A stretch of DNA of 64,000 nt from JACRPH01 sp041665465 (GCA_041665465.1 JBAYIU010000001.1:186001-250000); one strand, 5' to 3'. Shown: positions 42,104 to 50,586, counted from the first letter of the stretch. Notes: generated from the letters alone by a model not told the origin. Made by a program: numbers and translations.

Positions 42104-42415
42104 ATGAAACTAGCAACGATATTATTGATTGCCGGATTATGTGTAACCAGCGGAGATATAGTTCTAGCACTATGGGCCAAACAAAGTAAAGCCTATTTGT
42201 TTTTGATAGGAATGTTACTTAACGTTGCCGGAATTATCGTGTATGCTCAGAGTTTGCGTTTAGAAAGTGTAGGAATCGCTACAGCTATGTTCTTAGGAAT
42301 AAACATCTTAGCAGTAACCATCATGGGAATGTTTGTATTCAAAGAAATGTTGAACTTAAAACAGGCATTAGGATTAGCAGGAATGGTCTTAGCGATGGTA
42401 GTGTTAGAAGTTTAG
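42104..42415 (+). CDS. Small four-helix membrane protein (SMR/EamA-like)
   Basis: 103 residues with four hydrophobic segments: ATILLIAGLCVTSGDIVLAL, AYLFLIGMLLNVAGIIVYA, GIATAMFLGINILAVTIMGM and LGLAGMVLAMVVLEV. This is the size and layout of small multidrug resistance/EamA half-transporters, with FKEMLN before the last helix. SMR proteins normally have a Glu in helix 1; here helix 1 has Asp (SGD). Substrate unknown. Divergent from ACT paralog A across the palindrome, so it may be under the same control. Confidence 0.7.
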   Translation: MKLATILLIAGLCVTSGDIVLALWAKQSKAYLFLIGMLLNVAGIIVYAQSLRLESVGIATAMFLGINILAVTIMGMFVFKEMLNLKQALGLAGMVLAMVVLEV

Positions 42416-42441
42416 AATAAAATATAGGGGTTATAGAAAGA

Positions 42442-43092
42442 TTAGATTAATTTTTTTAACGCCTCATATGCCTTAGAAGTATCTTTTTCTCGTACAATAA
42501 AGGTCATCTCAGTATAAGTAGAAACAACATCAATAATATTTACATTATCCCAGTTTAAAGCCCGAGTAGCAATATAAAACAACCCCATCGTTTCGATTGA
42601 TTCAGGAGTAAGATTGAGGGTTAAAGAACTTAAACCAGTAACGGTTTTTTTGATAAGATCAGAAGGAATAATCCTCAGAATTCTAGAAAGTTTTTTCTTA
42701 CTGGTTATAATCATAACTTCATGCAACCCTTTAGTGATAGTCAATAGATCTCCCTCCTTTAGATCTTCCACATCATAAATTTTCTTAATAATGGTTTGTA
42801 GAATCGGACTGATGTAGATGGTTACTTCAGCCAAATCAGATCGAACAGTAATGTCAGAAGATTCTTTATCAAATTTGGCCTGCGTCACAATATTCTGGTT
42901 AAGCTTTTCGCTTAATCTTCTTATCGCCAAATTTACTGCAGAAAATTTAATCTTCTGGTTCAACTCTTTTTCTATAGAAGGGATTAGTTCTTCTGCTAAA
43001 GCAGCATTATTGATTATCCCCCGGATAAGAGCTTCTTGAATAAAGGGCCTCTGTTCAATTAATTTTTCGACAATATGGGCAATCGTTGCCAT
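42442..43092 (-). CDS. ACT-domain regulator-like protein (paralog B)
   Basis: 216 residues, same layout as paralog A: EQRPFIQEALIRGIINNAALA, KFSAVNLAIRRLSEKL, then two ACT-like halves ending VVSTYTEMTFIVREKDTS. Between the two, the N-terminal helices and the C-terminal strand block (ALNWDNVNIIDVVSTYTEM versus ALNWENVNIIDIISTHTEM) are the most conserved, the middle ligand-facing part the least, suggesting different ligands. It may form a hetero-oligomer with paralog A. Confidence 0.65.
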   Translation of the reverse strand: MATIAHIVEKLIEQRPFIQEALIRGIINNAALAEELIPSIEKELNQKIKFSAVNLAIRRLSEKLNQNIVTQAKFDKESSDITVRSDLAEVTIYISPILQTIIKKIYDVEDLKEGDLLTITKGLHEVMIITSKKKLSRILRIIPSDLIKKTVTGLSSLTLNLTPESIETMGLFYIATRALNWDNVNIIDVVSTYTEMTFIVREKDTSKAYEALKKLI

Positions 43093-43128
43093 TTTACCAA
43101 AAGGGAGGTTTACATTTTATAAGCTTTT

Positions 43129-43144
43129 TGTAATATAATTTACA
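43129..43144. promoter_or_regulatory. Palindromic operator (ACT paralog B)
   Basis: TGTAAT-ATAA-TTTACA, a one-mismatch version of the palindrome at 42053. It lies 37 bases upstream of the ACT start at 43092, the same distance as in paralog A, and before the divergent gene 43190. An extra TTTACA half-site lies at 43109-43114. Confidence 0.6.
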
Positions 43145-43189
43145 TTAAGTATATTTACTAGCTTTATTCTTAAGATTGAGGAGGGAAAA

Positions 43190-43498
43190 ATGACCAAACC
43201 GGATTTTTTATATGGACATATTATGGACTTAGGACAGATGAAGGGAGAGATTTTGTATATAGGAGATCAAGAAAATGTTGCAACCGTGTTAAAAGCTCTA
43301 AATAAGTTAACTCCAAAATTTAATCTAGTACATCGAGGAACGATTGACCAAAGGGTTGAAGGAACTAGAGGAAGTGATCGACATAGGGGAGGATATTCTG
43401 ACGGATCATTTTATCTTTCCATGGAAGGAAGAGTAGTAAGAAAGAATACTGACGAAAAGTATTCGACGATATTGTTAGATCAAGAAAATAGGGATTAA
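43190..43498 (+). CDS. Unknown 102-residue protein
   Basis: Not recognised. GGAGGGAAAA precedes the ATG, a strong ribosome site. It starts with HIMDLGQMKGEILYIGDQEN, then an Arg/Gly-rich middle (RVEGTRGSDRHRGGYSDG). No signal peptide or membrane helix. Divergent from ACT paralog B across its operator. Confidence 0.55.
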   Translation: MTKPDFLYGHIMDLGQMKGEILYIGDQENVATVLKALNKLTPKFNLVHRGTIDQRVEGTRGSDRHRGGYSDGSFYLSMEGRVVRKNTDEKYSTILLDQENRD

Positions 43499-43517
43499 TA
43501 TACTCTGTCGAAGAAAA

Positions 43518-43577
43518 TTATTTTTTATCTTTATTGAAAAAGTTAGTAAGTAATCTAACATAATCCTTACTAAGCAA
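43518..43577 (-). pseudogene. Duplicated tail remnant of the XPD helicase gene
   Basis: The minus strand reads LLSKDYVRLLTNFFNKDKK and stop, matching the end of the helicase just upstream (VSKDYQRLLTNFFNMGN and stop). It lies about 40 bases beyond the helicase stop, in another frame, with stops before it and no start. It is best explained as a leftover from duplication or replacement of the gene's 3' end. Nucleotides are also similar (GTAAGGATTAT versus GTAAAGATTAT). Confidence 0.6.
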
Positions 43578-43618
43578 GTTAGCCTATGCGAACTAGGTTC
43601 GGGGAACATGCGCAAAGC

Positions 43619-45601
43619 TTAGTTTCCCATATTAAAGAAATTAGTTAATAATCTTTGATAATCTTTACTAACTATCAACCCCTCTTTAGGGAAACAGACA
43701 AAATAATTCTGCCAAGTAAATCTTTCATCTAAGAAGATTATTACTCCCCGATCAGTCTCAGAACGAATACATCTTCCTGCAGACTGAAAACATTTGTTCA
43801 TAGCCGGGAAGATATACCCATAATCCCAACCCTTATGAAACTTCTGATCATGATAATTGATGATCTCCTTAGTAACTAAATCAGGTTTAGCTAAAGGTAA
43901 TCCTACTACTACCACCCCATTCAATAAATCTCCCGGCAAGTCAATTCCTTCTGCAAAATTTGCTCCAGCGACCCCTAATAAAACTGCACCGCGATCTTTT
44001 TCTGCTTTGAACTCTTCTAATAGTAAATCTTTTTCCTCTTTATTCATTTCAGATTTTTCCCAAAACAGTTTCTTTCTAGAGATAAGATGTTTACAAATAG
44101 TGTCTCGCAGATCATAAGAAGGAAAGAATAAAGCCACATTTCCCGGAACTAGTTTACAGATGTTAGAACAATATTCAGCAATCTTCTGGTACATCAACTC
44201 GTTTCGAGCAGTATATTTAGTGGTAGTCTCAGGAATGATTAAAGATAATTTATTTTCAGAAGGAAAGGGAGAGAAATATTCTTTCATCACTGCTCTTTCC
44301 CCGATACCCAAAACGTCCTTATACATAAAAGCAGGTTTTAAAGTTCCGGACATTACAACTGCAGCATGAACTCGTTTGAAAATAGTAGAAGTTACTAAAC
44401 TGGGATCGAGACAAGAGTAGTGCAAACTGGTTATTTCTCCATAACGTGAGTTTCTTAATGAAACATATCTAAGATAACCTTCATCTTCACCACGCCAGTT
44501 TTCTAAAAATCCCACGATTCCACCCAGATAACTCTTTCTCTGTTTTCTTCTAATTTCATCAGCTGCAAACTCTAATTCTTCATGCAACTGATCCCATTCT
44601 ACTACCTTAGTAAGTTCAAGCCAGAAATCATTCTTAGTCACTTTTTTCTCTTTGTCACGATCTTGTGGATCAAATTGTCCTAACTTTAGAAGGATACGAT
44701 TAATTTCTTGTAGCCAAGAAATCACTCCACCGTAACCATACTTTTTAGCTTCATAAATACCATTCTTTAACATGTTAGTGTTAAGAACAGAACTCATCAT
44801 CTCTGTAACTCTACCGGGAAGATTGTGTCCTTCATCCAATACCAGAATAATATCTTCCATCTCCACCCCTAACTTAGTAAGGATAGTTTTACTTACAAAA
44901 GAATTAAACAGATAATTATAATCTCCAATCAACACTTTAGCTTCCTTAGCCAAGAAGAGAGCCATTTCATAACTGCACAGATTTCTGTCTTTACAAAATT
45001 GCGTTAATTCTTCATTATGGATCGGTCCTTTTAACTTTAGTTCTTTCAAAGCTAGTTTAGCTTCAACAGTTAGTTCTTTAGTTTCTTTCCCGGTTCTTAC
45101 ATTATTATAAAACTCACATTCACCTTTCTCTACCACTGCTTTACAGAATTCAGTAAACTCTACTCCAAACAAAGCAGCTACATCTTGATTACACATATGT
45201 TTCTTTCCGATTAAGTCAATGCAAGGAATATCTTTCTTGTAACGTTTCTGCATCAGTTTTAAGGTGTGAATAGCAATCTGATGTTGAGTATGTCGGTTAG
45301 TTAAGAAGAACACCTTTTTCTTCTCTTTGAAAGCATGTTTTAAAGCTACACTTAAAGCAGAAGCAGTTTTACCTAACCCAGTAGGAGCATGAGCGAGAAG
45401 AACTTTCTTTTCTGAGAAGACTTGATCGATATCCTTAACCAGCTCATCTTGTCCTTTACGAATAACTTCATGAGGGAAGAGGTCTTCAATAGAAACATCT
45501 ACACTCTTACCATGTTTTAACTCTTCTAATTGTTTAGTAAGAGAAATATCTGCTTTAGTTTGTTCTTCCTCTTTTATTTCTGGAACGTATTCATCGGCCA
45601 T
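43619..45601 (-). CDS. XPD/Rad3-family DNA helicase
   Basis: 660 residues. Walker A LLAHAPTGLGKTASALS (about 71); Walker B/DEAH as LVLDEGHNLPG; motif V region GVAGANFAEGIDLPG; motif VI QSAGRCIRSETDRG. Four cysteines between the Walker motifs (KHMCN, EFCKA, GECEF, LCSYE) fit the [4Fe-4S] domain of XPD. It is a 5'-3' superfamily 2 helicase used in repair. Length is slightly longer than archaeal XPD (about 550-620), with a charged N-terminal 50-residue extension. DinG is the bacterial relative; the archaeal context favours XPD. Confidence 0.85.
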   Translation of the reverse strand: MADEYVPEIKEEEQTKADISLTKQLEELKHGKSVDVSIEDLFPHEVIRKGQDELVKDIDQVFSEKKVLLAHAPTGLGKTASALSVALKHAFKEKKKVFFLTNRHTQHQIAIHTLKLMQKRYKKDIPCIDLIGKKHMCNQDVAALFGVEFTEFCKAVVEKGECEFYNNVRTGKETKELTVEAKLALKELKLKGPIHNEELTQFCKDRNLCSYEMALFLAKEAKVLIGDYNYLFNSFVSKTILTKLGVEMEDIILVLDEGHNLPGRVTEMMSSVLNTNMLKNGIYEAKKYGYGGVISWLQEINRILLKLGQFDPQDRDKEKKVTKNDFWLELTKVVEWDQLHEELEFAADEIRRKQRKSYLGGIVGFLENWRGEDEGYLRYVSLRNSRYGEITSLHYSCLDPSLVTSTIFKRVHAAVVMSGTLKPAFMYKDVLGIGERAVMKEYFSPFPSENKLSLIIPETTTKYTARNELMYQKIAEYCSNICKLVPGNVALFFPSYDLRDTICKHLISRKKLFWEKSEMNKEEKDLLLEEFKAEKDRGAVLLGVAGANFAEGIDLPGDLLNGVVVVGLPLAKPDLVTKEIINYHDQKFHKGWDYGYIFPAMNKCFQSAGRCIRSETDRGVIIFLDERFTWQNYFVCFPKEGLIVSKDYQRLLTNFFNMGN

Positions 45602-45625
45602 TAAATATTCTGAAAAGTAGGTTAG

Positions 45626-45958
45626 TTAAAAAGGTATTGGAAGATATTCTCCTCTCTGATAACGTAAAGTCAATAACCCTAACTGTTCTAAGAACGCAAA
45701 ATCGGTAGGAGTATGATCTCCAGGAACTTCTCTAAGCTCAACATTTAAAGGGGCATAAACTCTCTCTCTAAGTTGAGCTGACACTCGAAATGATTTCAGA
45801 GTGCGAGGCACATCATAAAACGCACTACATAATGCCAAACCAGTAGCATGTTCTGAACATGTAGGAACAAAAGAATCTAATCTGGCCCTAGTTTCTGGAG
45901 GGAAATAAAGTTGATCAAAAACAAGGATAGCAGCTTCTAGGGGAGTTAGTTTAATCAT
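45626..45958 (-). CDS. Unknown 110-residue protein
   Basis: Not recognised. Short soluble protein beginning IKLTPLEAAILVFDQLYFPP, a helix-turn-helix-like start is possible. It starts 3 bases after 45962-46951 and 24 bases before the helicase on the same strand; probably one unit. Confidence 0.5.
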   Translation of the reverse strand: MIKLTPLEAAILVFDQLYFPPETRARLDSFVPTCSEHATGLALCSAFYDVPRTLKSFRVSAQLRERVYAPLNVELREVPGDHTPTDFAFLEQLGLLTLRYQRGEYLPIPF

Positions 45959-45961
45959 TCT

Positions 45962-46951
45962 TTAATCTCTCTTCCTACTTAATAATCTGAGGAACCCCCC
46001 AGAATCAGGAATAGCTGAAACAACTTTCTCTTGAAAACGTTGATAATATTCATCCGCAAAAGGAGGCTGCATCTCCCATGCTAAATCTGAACGAAGTTCT
46101 GAAGAAGCAGACAAGTACATCTGCACAAAAGGATTTCTTAACTGTTTTTTAAAATTCTTCACAAAAGGGGCATCATCGTTACGATCCCATTTGACTAGAG
46201 CAAAAACACCTTCTCGCACTAAAGGATAAAAATCTTCACCGATATTTCCTTTAAGATAAGCTCTTTCTAAGAAAGAGAAGTATTCAGCTAAAACACCATC
46301 CCCCAATAATTCAAGACGCAGATTAGAGATAGGCCTATCTTCGTTGCTAGCTTTCATCAATCTAAGCCCATAAGGAATAAAGTCTAAACTTAATCCCCCT
46401 TCATTAAGACTATCTCTTACTATTCCTAAGAACAATCCGGAATGAGCTTGAGGGAGACATTCCCAGAACCGTCCATTGTTTAATCGTTCTTTTAACTCTG
46501 GAGTAAGAGCTTCTTTAAATTGCGAATCGGGATTGAAAACAAGATGATCATAAATATGAGCGTGACCGAGAGTAGTCCCGGGCTTACAAGTCTTAATTGG
46601 TTGTAATAACGCTTGATTCACCGCCACATTAAGTAACTTCTCTAAATCATAAGGAGCAAAAATTGTTGTAGCCCATTTCTGAGCTTCGACACGTGCAGGT
46701 TTAAGTCTTTCAAAATCAGCAGCACCATAATATTGGTAGAATCCATCTTGAGAAGGTCCATCTAATGCACCTAGAGTTCCCCAATAACGAGCAGAAAGTA
46801 AGTCATTTACTAAATTTAATCCTTTGTTTCTGTCAGCGGAAGGATCTATCAATAAACGATGAATTATGTTATGAGAAACTTCTCCTGCTTGAGCTATCAC
46901 TTGATACTTTGATTCGGGGGTATCGGGTAAAACGGTTATAGTGTAAGTCAT
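45962..46951 (-). CDS. Unknown 329-residue protein
   Basis: Not recognised. The start at 46951 (MTYTITVLPD) is chosen because a minus-strand TATA-like TTTTTAAATTA lies at 46970-46980, 20-30 bases upstream; the ATG at 46963 would be only about 10 bases from it. Mostly helical; CKPGTTLGHAHIYDHLVF holds two His and may bind metal. No membrane segment. Confidence 0.5.
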   Translation of the reverse strand: MTYTITVLPDTPESKYQVIAQAGEVSHNIIHRLLIDPSADRNKGLNLVNDLLSARYWGTLGALDGPSQDGFYQYYGAADFERLKPARVEAQKWATTIFAPYDLEKLLNVAVNQALLQPIKTCKPGTTLGHAHIYDHLVFNPDSQFKEALTPELKERLNNGRFWECLPQAHSGLFLGIVRDSLNEGGLSLDFIPYGLRLMKASNEDRPISNLRLELLGDGVLAEYFSFLERAYLKGNIGEDFYPLVREGVFALVKWDRNDDAPFVKNFKKQLRNPFVQMYLSASSELRSDLAWEMQPPFADEYYQRFQEKVVSAIPDSGGFLRLLSRKRD

Positions 46952-47008
46952 AAGTAACCACATAAAATAGTAATTTAAAAAGGATTATGGTGATGGAACC
47001 TATATCTT

Positions 47009-47734
47009 CTATTCTCGTGCCGTTTTCCACAAATATTCAAAATAACTTCGATAAGAATCAGCTACACTCTTGTGCTCGATCAAAACTCCTAAAGGCATCT
47101 CCACCCACATAATCAGAGCAACTTTATCCTCAAAGATATAAGTAGAGACAGAAGAGTTGAATTCTTCAGGCACATATTTAATCTTAGTTAAAGGAATAGT
47201 AGTAGGTTTAATCTTAAAATTAGCCACGATACGCATCTGAATCCTCCGAAGAACTCTTTCTTTATCCCATTTAGGATAATCGTAAGGCAAGTATTCTTTG
47301 ATTTTATATTCTGCACCAAAGTCTAAAATCTCAGATTTAGACTTAAGCATCTCTTGCAGAATGGTTTTTATCCCTGCAAGTCCCTTAAAACTATGGATCT
47401 CTTGCTTCTGTTTAGCCAGATTAAAATCCAGAAGTAATTCTGGAACAATCTTTCTAGCTTCCAGGAGTTCAGATTCTTTTTGAGAGATCATTTCACTAAT
47501 CTTCTCAGGATTTCCTGCTTCAAACAAAAGCTTGTTTGATTTTGAGATTTGGCTGATCAACCCTTTTTCATGCAGTCCACGTAAAGCATCATAAACAGAA
47601 ACACGATGAATTCCACTTTTACGAGAAATCTCATTGGCAGAAGAAGAACCAATCTTCAATAGAGTAAGATAACACTTAGTTTCGTTAGGACTTAGACCGA
47701 TTTTTTCTAACTGATCCTGCTTCATGGGGTTCAT
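47009..47734 (-). CDS. TrmB-family transcriptional regulator (second)
   Basis: 241 residues. Winged helix at 8-75 (IGLSPNETKCYLTLLKIGSS, HRVSVYDALRGLHEKGLISQ), coiled linker (KISEMISQKESELLEARK), then an effector-like part with FGAEYKIKEYLPYDYPKWD. Similar in order to the gene at 37002 but clearly diverged. TATA-like TTTAAAC lies about 15-20 bases upstream. Divergent from the methyltransferase at 47825, a possible target. Confidence 0.75.
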   Translation of the reverse strand: MNPMKQDQLEKIGLSPNETKCYLTLLKIGSSSANEISRKSGIHRVSVYDALRGLHEKGLISQISKSNKLLFEAGNPEKISEMISQKESELLEARKIVPELLLDFNLAKQKQEIHSFKGLAGIKTILQEMLKSKSEILDFGAEYKIKEYLPYDYPKWDKERVLRRIQMRIVANFKIKPTTIPLTKIKYVPEEFNSSVSTYIFEDKVALIMWVEMPLGVLIEHKSVADSYRSYFEYLWKTARE

Positions 47735-47824
47735 GAAGACTCTTTTCTATTTAAACTTTTCTGAAATGTTGTAACCTACCTTACTACACTTCCTTAAATA
47801 TGTTTCTTTTGCTCCAGAAAAGTG

Positions 47825-48715
47825 ATGATTACAGAACAAAAGTTACAACAAACAGATAGTTTAGAAGAGACTATTTTTGAGTTATATGGAATAAATATAG
47901 AGAGAAGAACTTCCCTGTTTGAAAAGGAAGAAATGTCCGGAGAAGTGGCCAAACAATATTTTCAATTAGGTCGAGACTCTCGTAGTTTAACCTATCAACG
48001 AATTGTTCAGGATTTCAAAGCAAGAACTGGATGCTACGCCTGTAATCATCCAAATTATCAAATGGGAGAAATCCTAGATGTGGGTTGCGGCCCAGGATTA
48101 TTAAATATAGAACTAGCCGAACATACAGGAGCAAGAATCATTGGACTAGATCCATCATCAGATATGCTCGACTTGGCGAGAGAATATCTAATGGAGAGGA
48201 GTAATCAGAAAGAGCAAAGGATTAAAGATTTCCAACAGAAATATGGGATTGAGACAAAGGACAGATCAAGTTTATACTCTGTTGAATTTGTTCAAGGAGA
48301 TGTTTATAATCTTTCTAAGATTGTTCAACCAGTGGATTACATCGTTTGCAGAAATGTTCTTCATCGTTGTAGGGATGTTAAGAAAGCGATCAAAGAGATG
48401 TATAAGGTTCTTCTTCCTGGAGGAAAGATCTATCTGCGAGATTTACGTCGTGATGCAGAGTGGAAAGTGATTGTTGAAAGAATAGGAAAACGTTGGAAGA
48501 ACCCAGGATTAGTAGAGGATTATCTCAAAGCTATGGCTGGAATGTTAACAACTGACGAAGTTGTTGAAATTCTTGGTTCTCTTAGGATTAGGGATTATAC
48601 CATTACTAACGGAGGCTACCTCACAGATAACAAAGTAGAAGACCCAAACAACTTAAAAGAGTTCGCTTCTGAAGTAGAATGGGTAAGTGTGATTGAGAAA
48701 AGTAGTAAGCTTTAA
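47825..48715 (+). CDS. SAM-dependent methyltransferase (class I)
   Basis: 296 residues from the ATG at 47825 (a GTG sits directly before it). ILDVGCGPGLLNIELA (about 83) is motif I; IIGLDPSSDMLDLA gives the acidic SAM contact; VQGDVYNLSKIVQ, DYIVCRNVLHRCRD and MYKVLLPGGKIYLRDLRRD complete the fold. The 60-residue N-terminal part with CYACNH could bind metal. Substrate unknown. A TTAAATAT box about 30 bases upstream suggests a leaderless transcript. Confidence 0.8.
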   Translation: MITEQKLQQTDSLEETIFELYGINIERRTSLFEKEEMSGEVAKQYFQLGRDSRSLTYQRIVQDFKARTGCYACNHPNYQMGEILDVGCGPGLLNIELAEHTGARIIGLDPSSDMLDLAREYLMERSNQKEQRIKDFQQKYGIETKDRSSLYSVEFVQGDVYNLSKIVQPVDYIVCRNVLHRCRDVKKAIKEMYKVLLPGGKIYLRDLRRDAEWKVIVERIGKRWKNPGLVEDYLKAMAGMLTTDEVVEILGSLRIRDYTITNGGYLTDNKVEDPNNLKEFASEVEWVSVIEKSSKL

Positions 48716-48743
48716 ATATAAACAACTTTCTTTTAGCTTCAAC

Positions 48744-48861
48744 GCCCCTATGGCTTAGCAGCTATAGCGCGTCCTTGGTAAGGACGAGGTCGGGAGTGCA
48801 AATGTAAAATCGTGTTTTACACAAAAGAAAATCCGGTTTTCTGCATGTCTCCCTAGGGGCT
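48744..48861 (+). tRNA. tRNA-Thr(GGU) with 45-base intron in the T loop
   Basis: Acceptor GCCCCTA (48744-48750) pairs with TAGGGGC (48854-48860), discriminator T 48861. D arm GCT/AGC; anticodon arm CGTCC-TTGGTAA-GGACG gives anticodon GGT at 48777-48779. The T stem GGGAG (48792-48796) pairs with CTCCC (48849-48853). Between them is an insertion: TGCA 48797-48800 and TGCA 48842-48845 pair as a 4-bp helix flanked by 3-base bulges AAT (48801-48803) and TGT (48846-48848), an ideal bulge-helix-bulge. Splicing after base 2 of each bulge removes 48803-48847 and leaves a seven-base T loop TGCAAAT, i.e. intron between 59 and 60. The intron itself holds two perfect hairpins. G at position 55 is unusual. 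A TATA-like TTTAAATATAAA sits about 25-30 bases upstream. Confidence 0.85.
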
Positions 48862-48938
48862 GTTTTACTTTTAATAAAGAGGTTCTAGATGTTTTAAGAT
48901 AGAAAAGAATATAAGAATAATTATAACCACTAAGTAAA

Positions 48939-50066
48939 ATGACTCTTACCCCCAACCCAGATGATCCTAATATAGTTCCTGCTCCAAGAAGACAAACTCT
49001 AGTTTTCCAAGCAACCAACGGAGGATTAATTGTTCGTCCTCAATTAGGTATTGCAGATAAAAGTGCTTACAGGATTGTTGTTCTTGATCCAAATCAGAAA
49101 GATAATGAAAGAATAACTACTAGTCTCCAAAAAGAGGGATACGTTAGGACCTATCCGGCCAGTTCAATTCCAGAGTTAGAGGATATTCTTCAAAAGACCG
49201 AACCACAGTTGATTCTTACGGAATTAGATTTAGGTAGCGGTGATTTCCATGAAGGATTAGAATTAATGCATCGAATTGACGAAGAAAGAAGATTTGCAGT
49301 TAATTATATGGTAATTACTTCTTGTCCAAATCAAGATTTAATACTAGATGCGCTTAGAAATCATGCCATGGATTTTATGCAAAAACCAGTGGATTGTAAA
49401 TATTTAACTGCCAAAGTAGAAAAAGCTTTGATAGATTTAGAAATGAGAAGAATGGCTTTAACCGATCCGATGACTCGGTTAGCTAACAAAGGCACCCTTT
49501 ACGATTATATGCATGGCCAACTAGCTACATTAACTAGATCTTATAAGAAAGGAGAAAATCGCCATCTTTCTCTAGCAATAATGGACATTGACGATTTTAA
49601 AGCATGGAATACCGCTTATGGCCACTTACAAGGAGACTATCTTTTAACAGAATCATCAAATTATTTCTCTACTAGATTAAGAGGTGCTGATTTAATGGCC
49701 CGTTATGGGGGAGAAGAGTTTGTTATCATTATGCCAGAAACTGATTTCAATCAAACTTTTAGAGCTTATCATCGATTAATGATTGCTTTCAAAACATGGC
49801 AGAGAGAAAAACCAGATAAATTTAAGAGATTTGTTACTTTTAGTGCCGGCGTTTCTACATTGGATTTAGAAACATATACTCGGATTTATCGGGGTCAGGG
49901 AGTAGACTTATCTAATCCACTAGCAGCTAGAGCCTTAACCAACATTATGATCGGATGTGCAGATGAAGGATTAGCTAAAGTGAAAGTAAGCGGAAAAGAT
50001 AACTGCTACCCAGACAATTGTTTATTAGAATTTTATGATAAAGTGGTCAAAGCAGATCCACAGTAA
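48939..50066 (+). CDS. Receiver-like plus GGDEF (diguanylate cyclase) protein
   Basis: 375 residues. Residues 50-165 are a response-regulator fold (RIVVLDPNQKDNE; LILTELDLGSGDF; YMVITS; MDFMQKPVD) with E95 in place of the phospho-acceptor Asp, so it is probably not phosphorylated, or is fixed in an active-like state. Residues 180-345 are GGDEF: LTDPMTRLANKGTLYDY, MDIDDFKAWNTAYGHLQGD, then R248-x-x-D251 (inhibitory I-site) and G257-G-E-E-F261. Active-site residues look intact, so c-di-GMP synthesis is possible. GGDEF proteins are rare in archaea. No EAL or PilZ domain gene was recognised in the window. Confidence 0.8.
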   Translation: MTLTPNPDDPNIVPAPRRQTLVFQATNGGLIVRPQLGIADKSAYRIVVLDPNQKDNERITTSLQKEGYVRTYPASSIPELEDILQKTEPQLILTELDLGSGDFHEGLELMHRIDEERRFAVNYMVITSCPNQDLILDALRNHAMDFMQKPVDCKYLTAKVEKALIDLEMRRMALTDPMTRLANKGTLYDYMHGQLATLTRSYKKGENRHLSLAIMDIDDFKAWNTAYGHLQGDYLLTESSNYFSTRLRGADLMARYGGEEFVIIMPETDFNQTFRAYHRLMIAFKTWQREKPDKFKRFVTFSAGVSTLDLETYTRIYRGQGVDLSNPLAARALTNIMIGCADEGLAKVKVSGKDNCYPDNCLLEFYDKVVKADPQ

Positions 50067-50111
50067 AACCAAGATACCCCCCTCTAACCAATTTGTTATT
50101 TTAACTAGAAG

Positions 50112-50145
50112 CTCTAGAGGTTTCTTGTGTTACTCCCCTCTAGAG
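50112..50145. promoter_or_regulatory. Inverted repeat between GGDEF gene and small operon
   Basis: CTCTAGAGG (50112-50120) and CCTCTAGAG (50137-50145) form a perfect 9-bp inverted repeat with 16 bases between. It lies about 15-20 bases before the TATA-like CATTTATATAGG at 50159 that serves the gene at 50217. It may be an operator for that promoter (perhaps for the ribbon-helix-helix protein at 50443) or a hairpin after the GGDEF gene. Confidence 0.4.
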
Positions 50146-50216
50146 ACAAAATACCCAAACATTTATATAGGAGTAATAATTCTTATTAGGTAGGGATAAC
50201 AAAAGGAGGGATTAAA

Positions 50217-50453
50217 ATGAAATCAAGAACTTTGGTCGTTAGTTTGGGAATAGCTGCTTTGTGTTCAGCATTAGCCTTAGCTAAACCCCAGATGGAAGAA
50301 TTACCACGTCAGGCTAAACAAGAGTTTGGATGGTGTGATTGGTATAAAGGTTTACAAGAAGAAGACTGTCGTCCTCAGAGTTCAGATTATGCTGCCTGCC
50401 TAAAACAAGTAGAAGAAGATTACGGAGCTTGCGTCAAGAAGTATGGCAAATAA
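50217..50453 (+). CDS. Small secreted Cys-containing protein
   Basis: 78 residues. Signal peptide MKSRTLVVSLGIAALCSALA with A-L-A-K cleavage region; mature part of about 55 residues with Cys in WCDWY, DCRP, ACLK and ACVK, likely two disulfides. GGAGG precedes the ATG. Overlaps the ribbon-helix-helix gene by 11 bases. Unknown function. Confidence 0.65.
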   Translation: MKSRTLVVSLGIAALCSALALAKPQMEELPRQAKQEFGWCDWYKGLQEEDCRPQSSDYAACLKQVEEDYGACVKKYGK

Positions 50454-50586
50454 GCAGGTTTTTACTTGTTCCTTGGACGAGAGAACCGTACAGAAGATTA
50501 GAGAAGCTGCTCGAGAAAGAACCTTCCGAAACAAGTCTCATCTAGTCGAAGAAGCTATCCTTAAGTTCTTGGAGGATAAAGAATGA
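50443..50586 (+). CDS. Ribbon-helix-helix (CopG/Arc-like) mini-protein
   Basis: 47 residues, below common gene-calling cut-offs. It reads MANKQVFTCSLDERTVQKIR, then an Arg-rich turn (REAARERTFRNKSHLVEEAI) and LKFLEDKE. The layout, a short strand (VFTCSLDE), helix, turn with N-K-S, helix, is the RHH DNA-binding fold. It overlaps 11 bases with the secreted gene before and 4 bases (ATGA) with the large gene after, so it is in the operon. It could be an autoregulator or an antitoxin partner. Confidence 0.7.
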   Translation: MANKQVFTCSLDERTVQKIREAARERTFRNKSHLVEEAILKFLEDKE

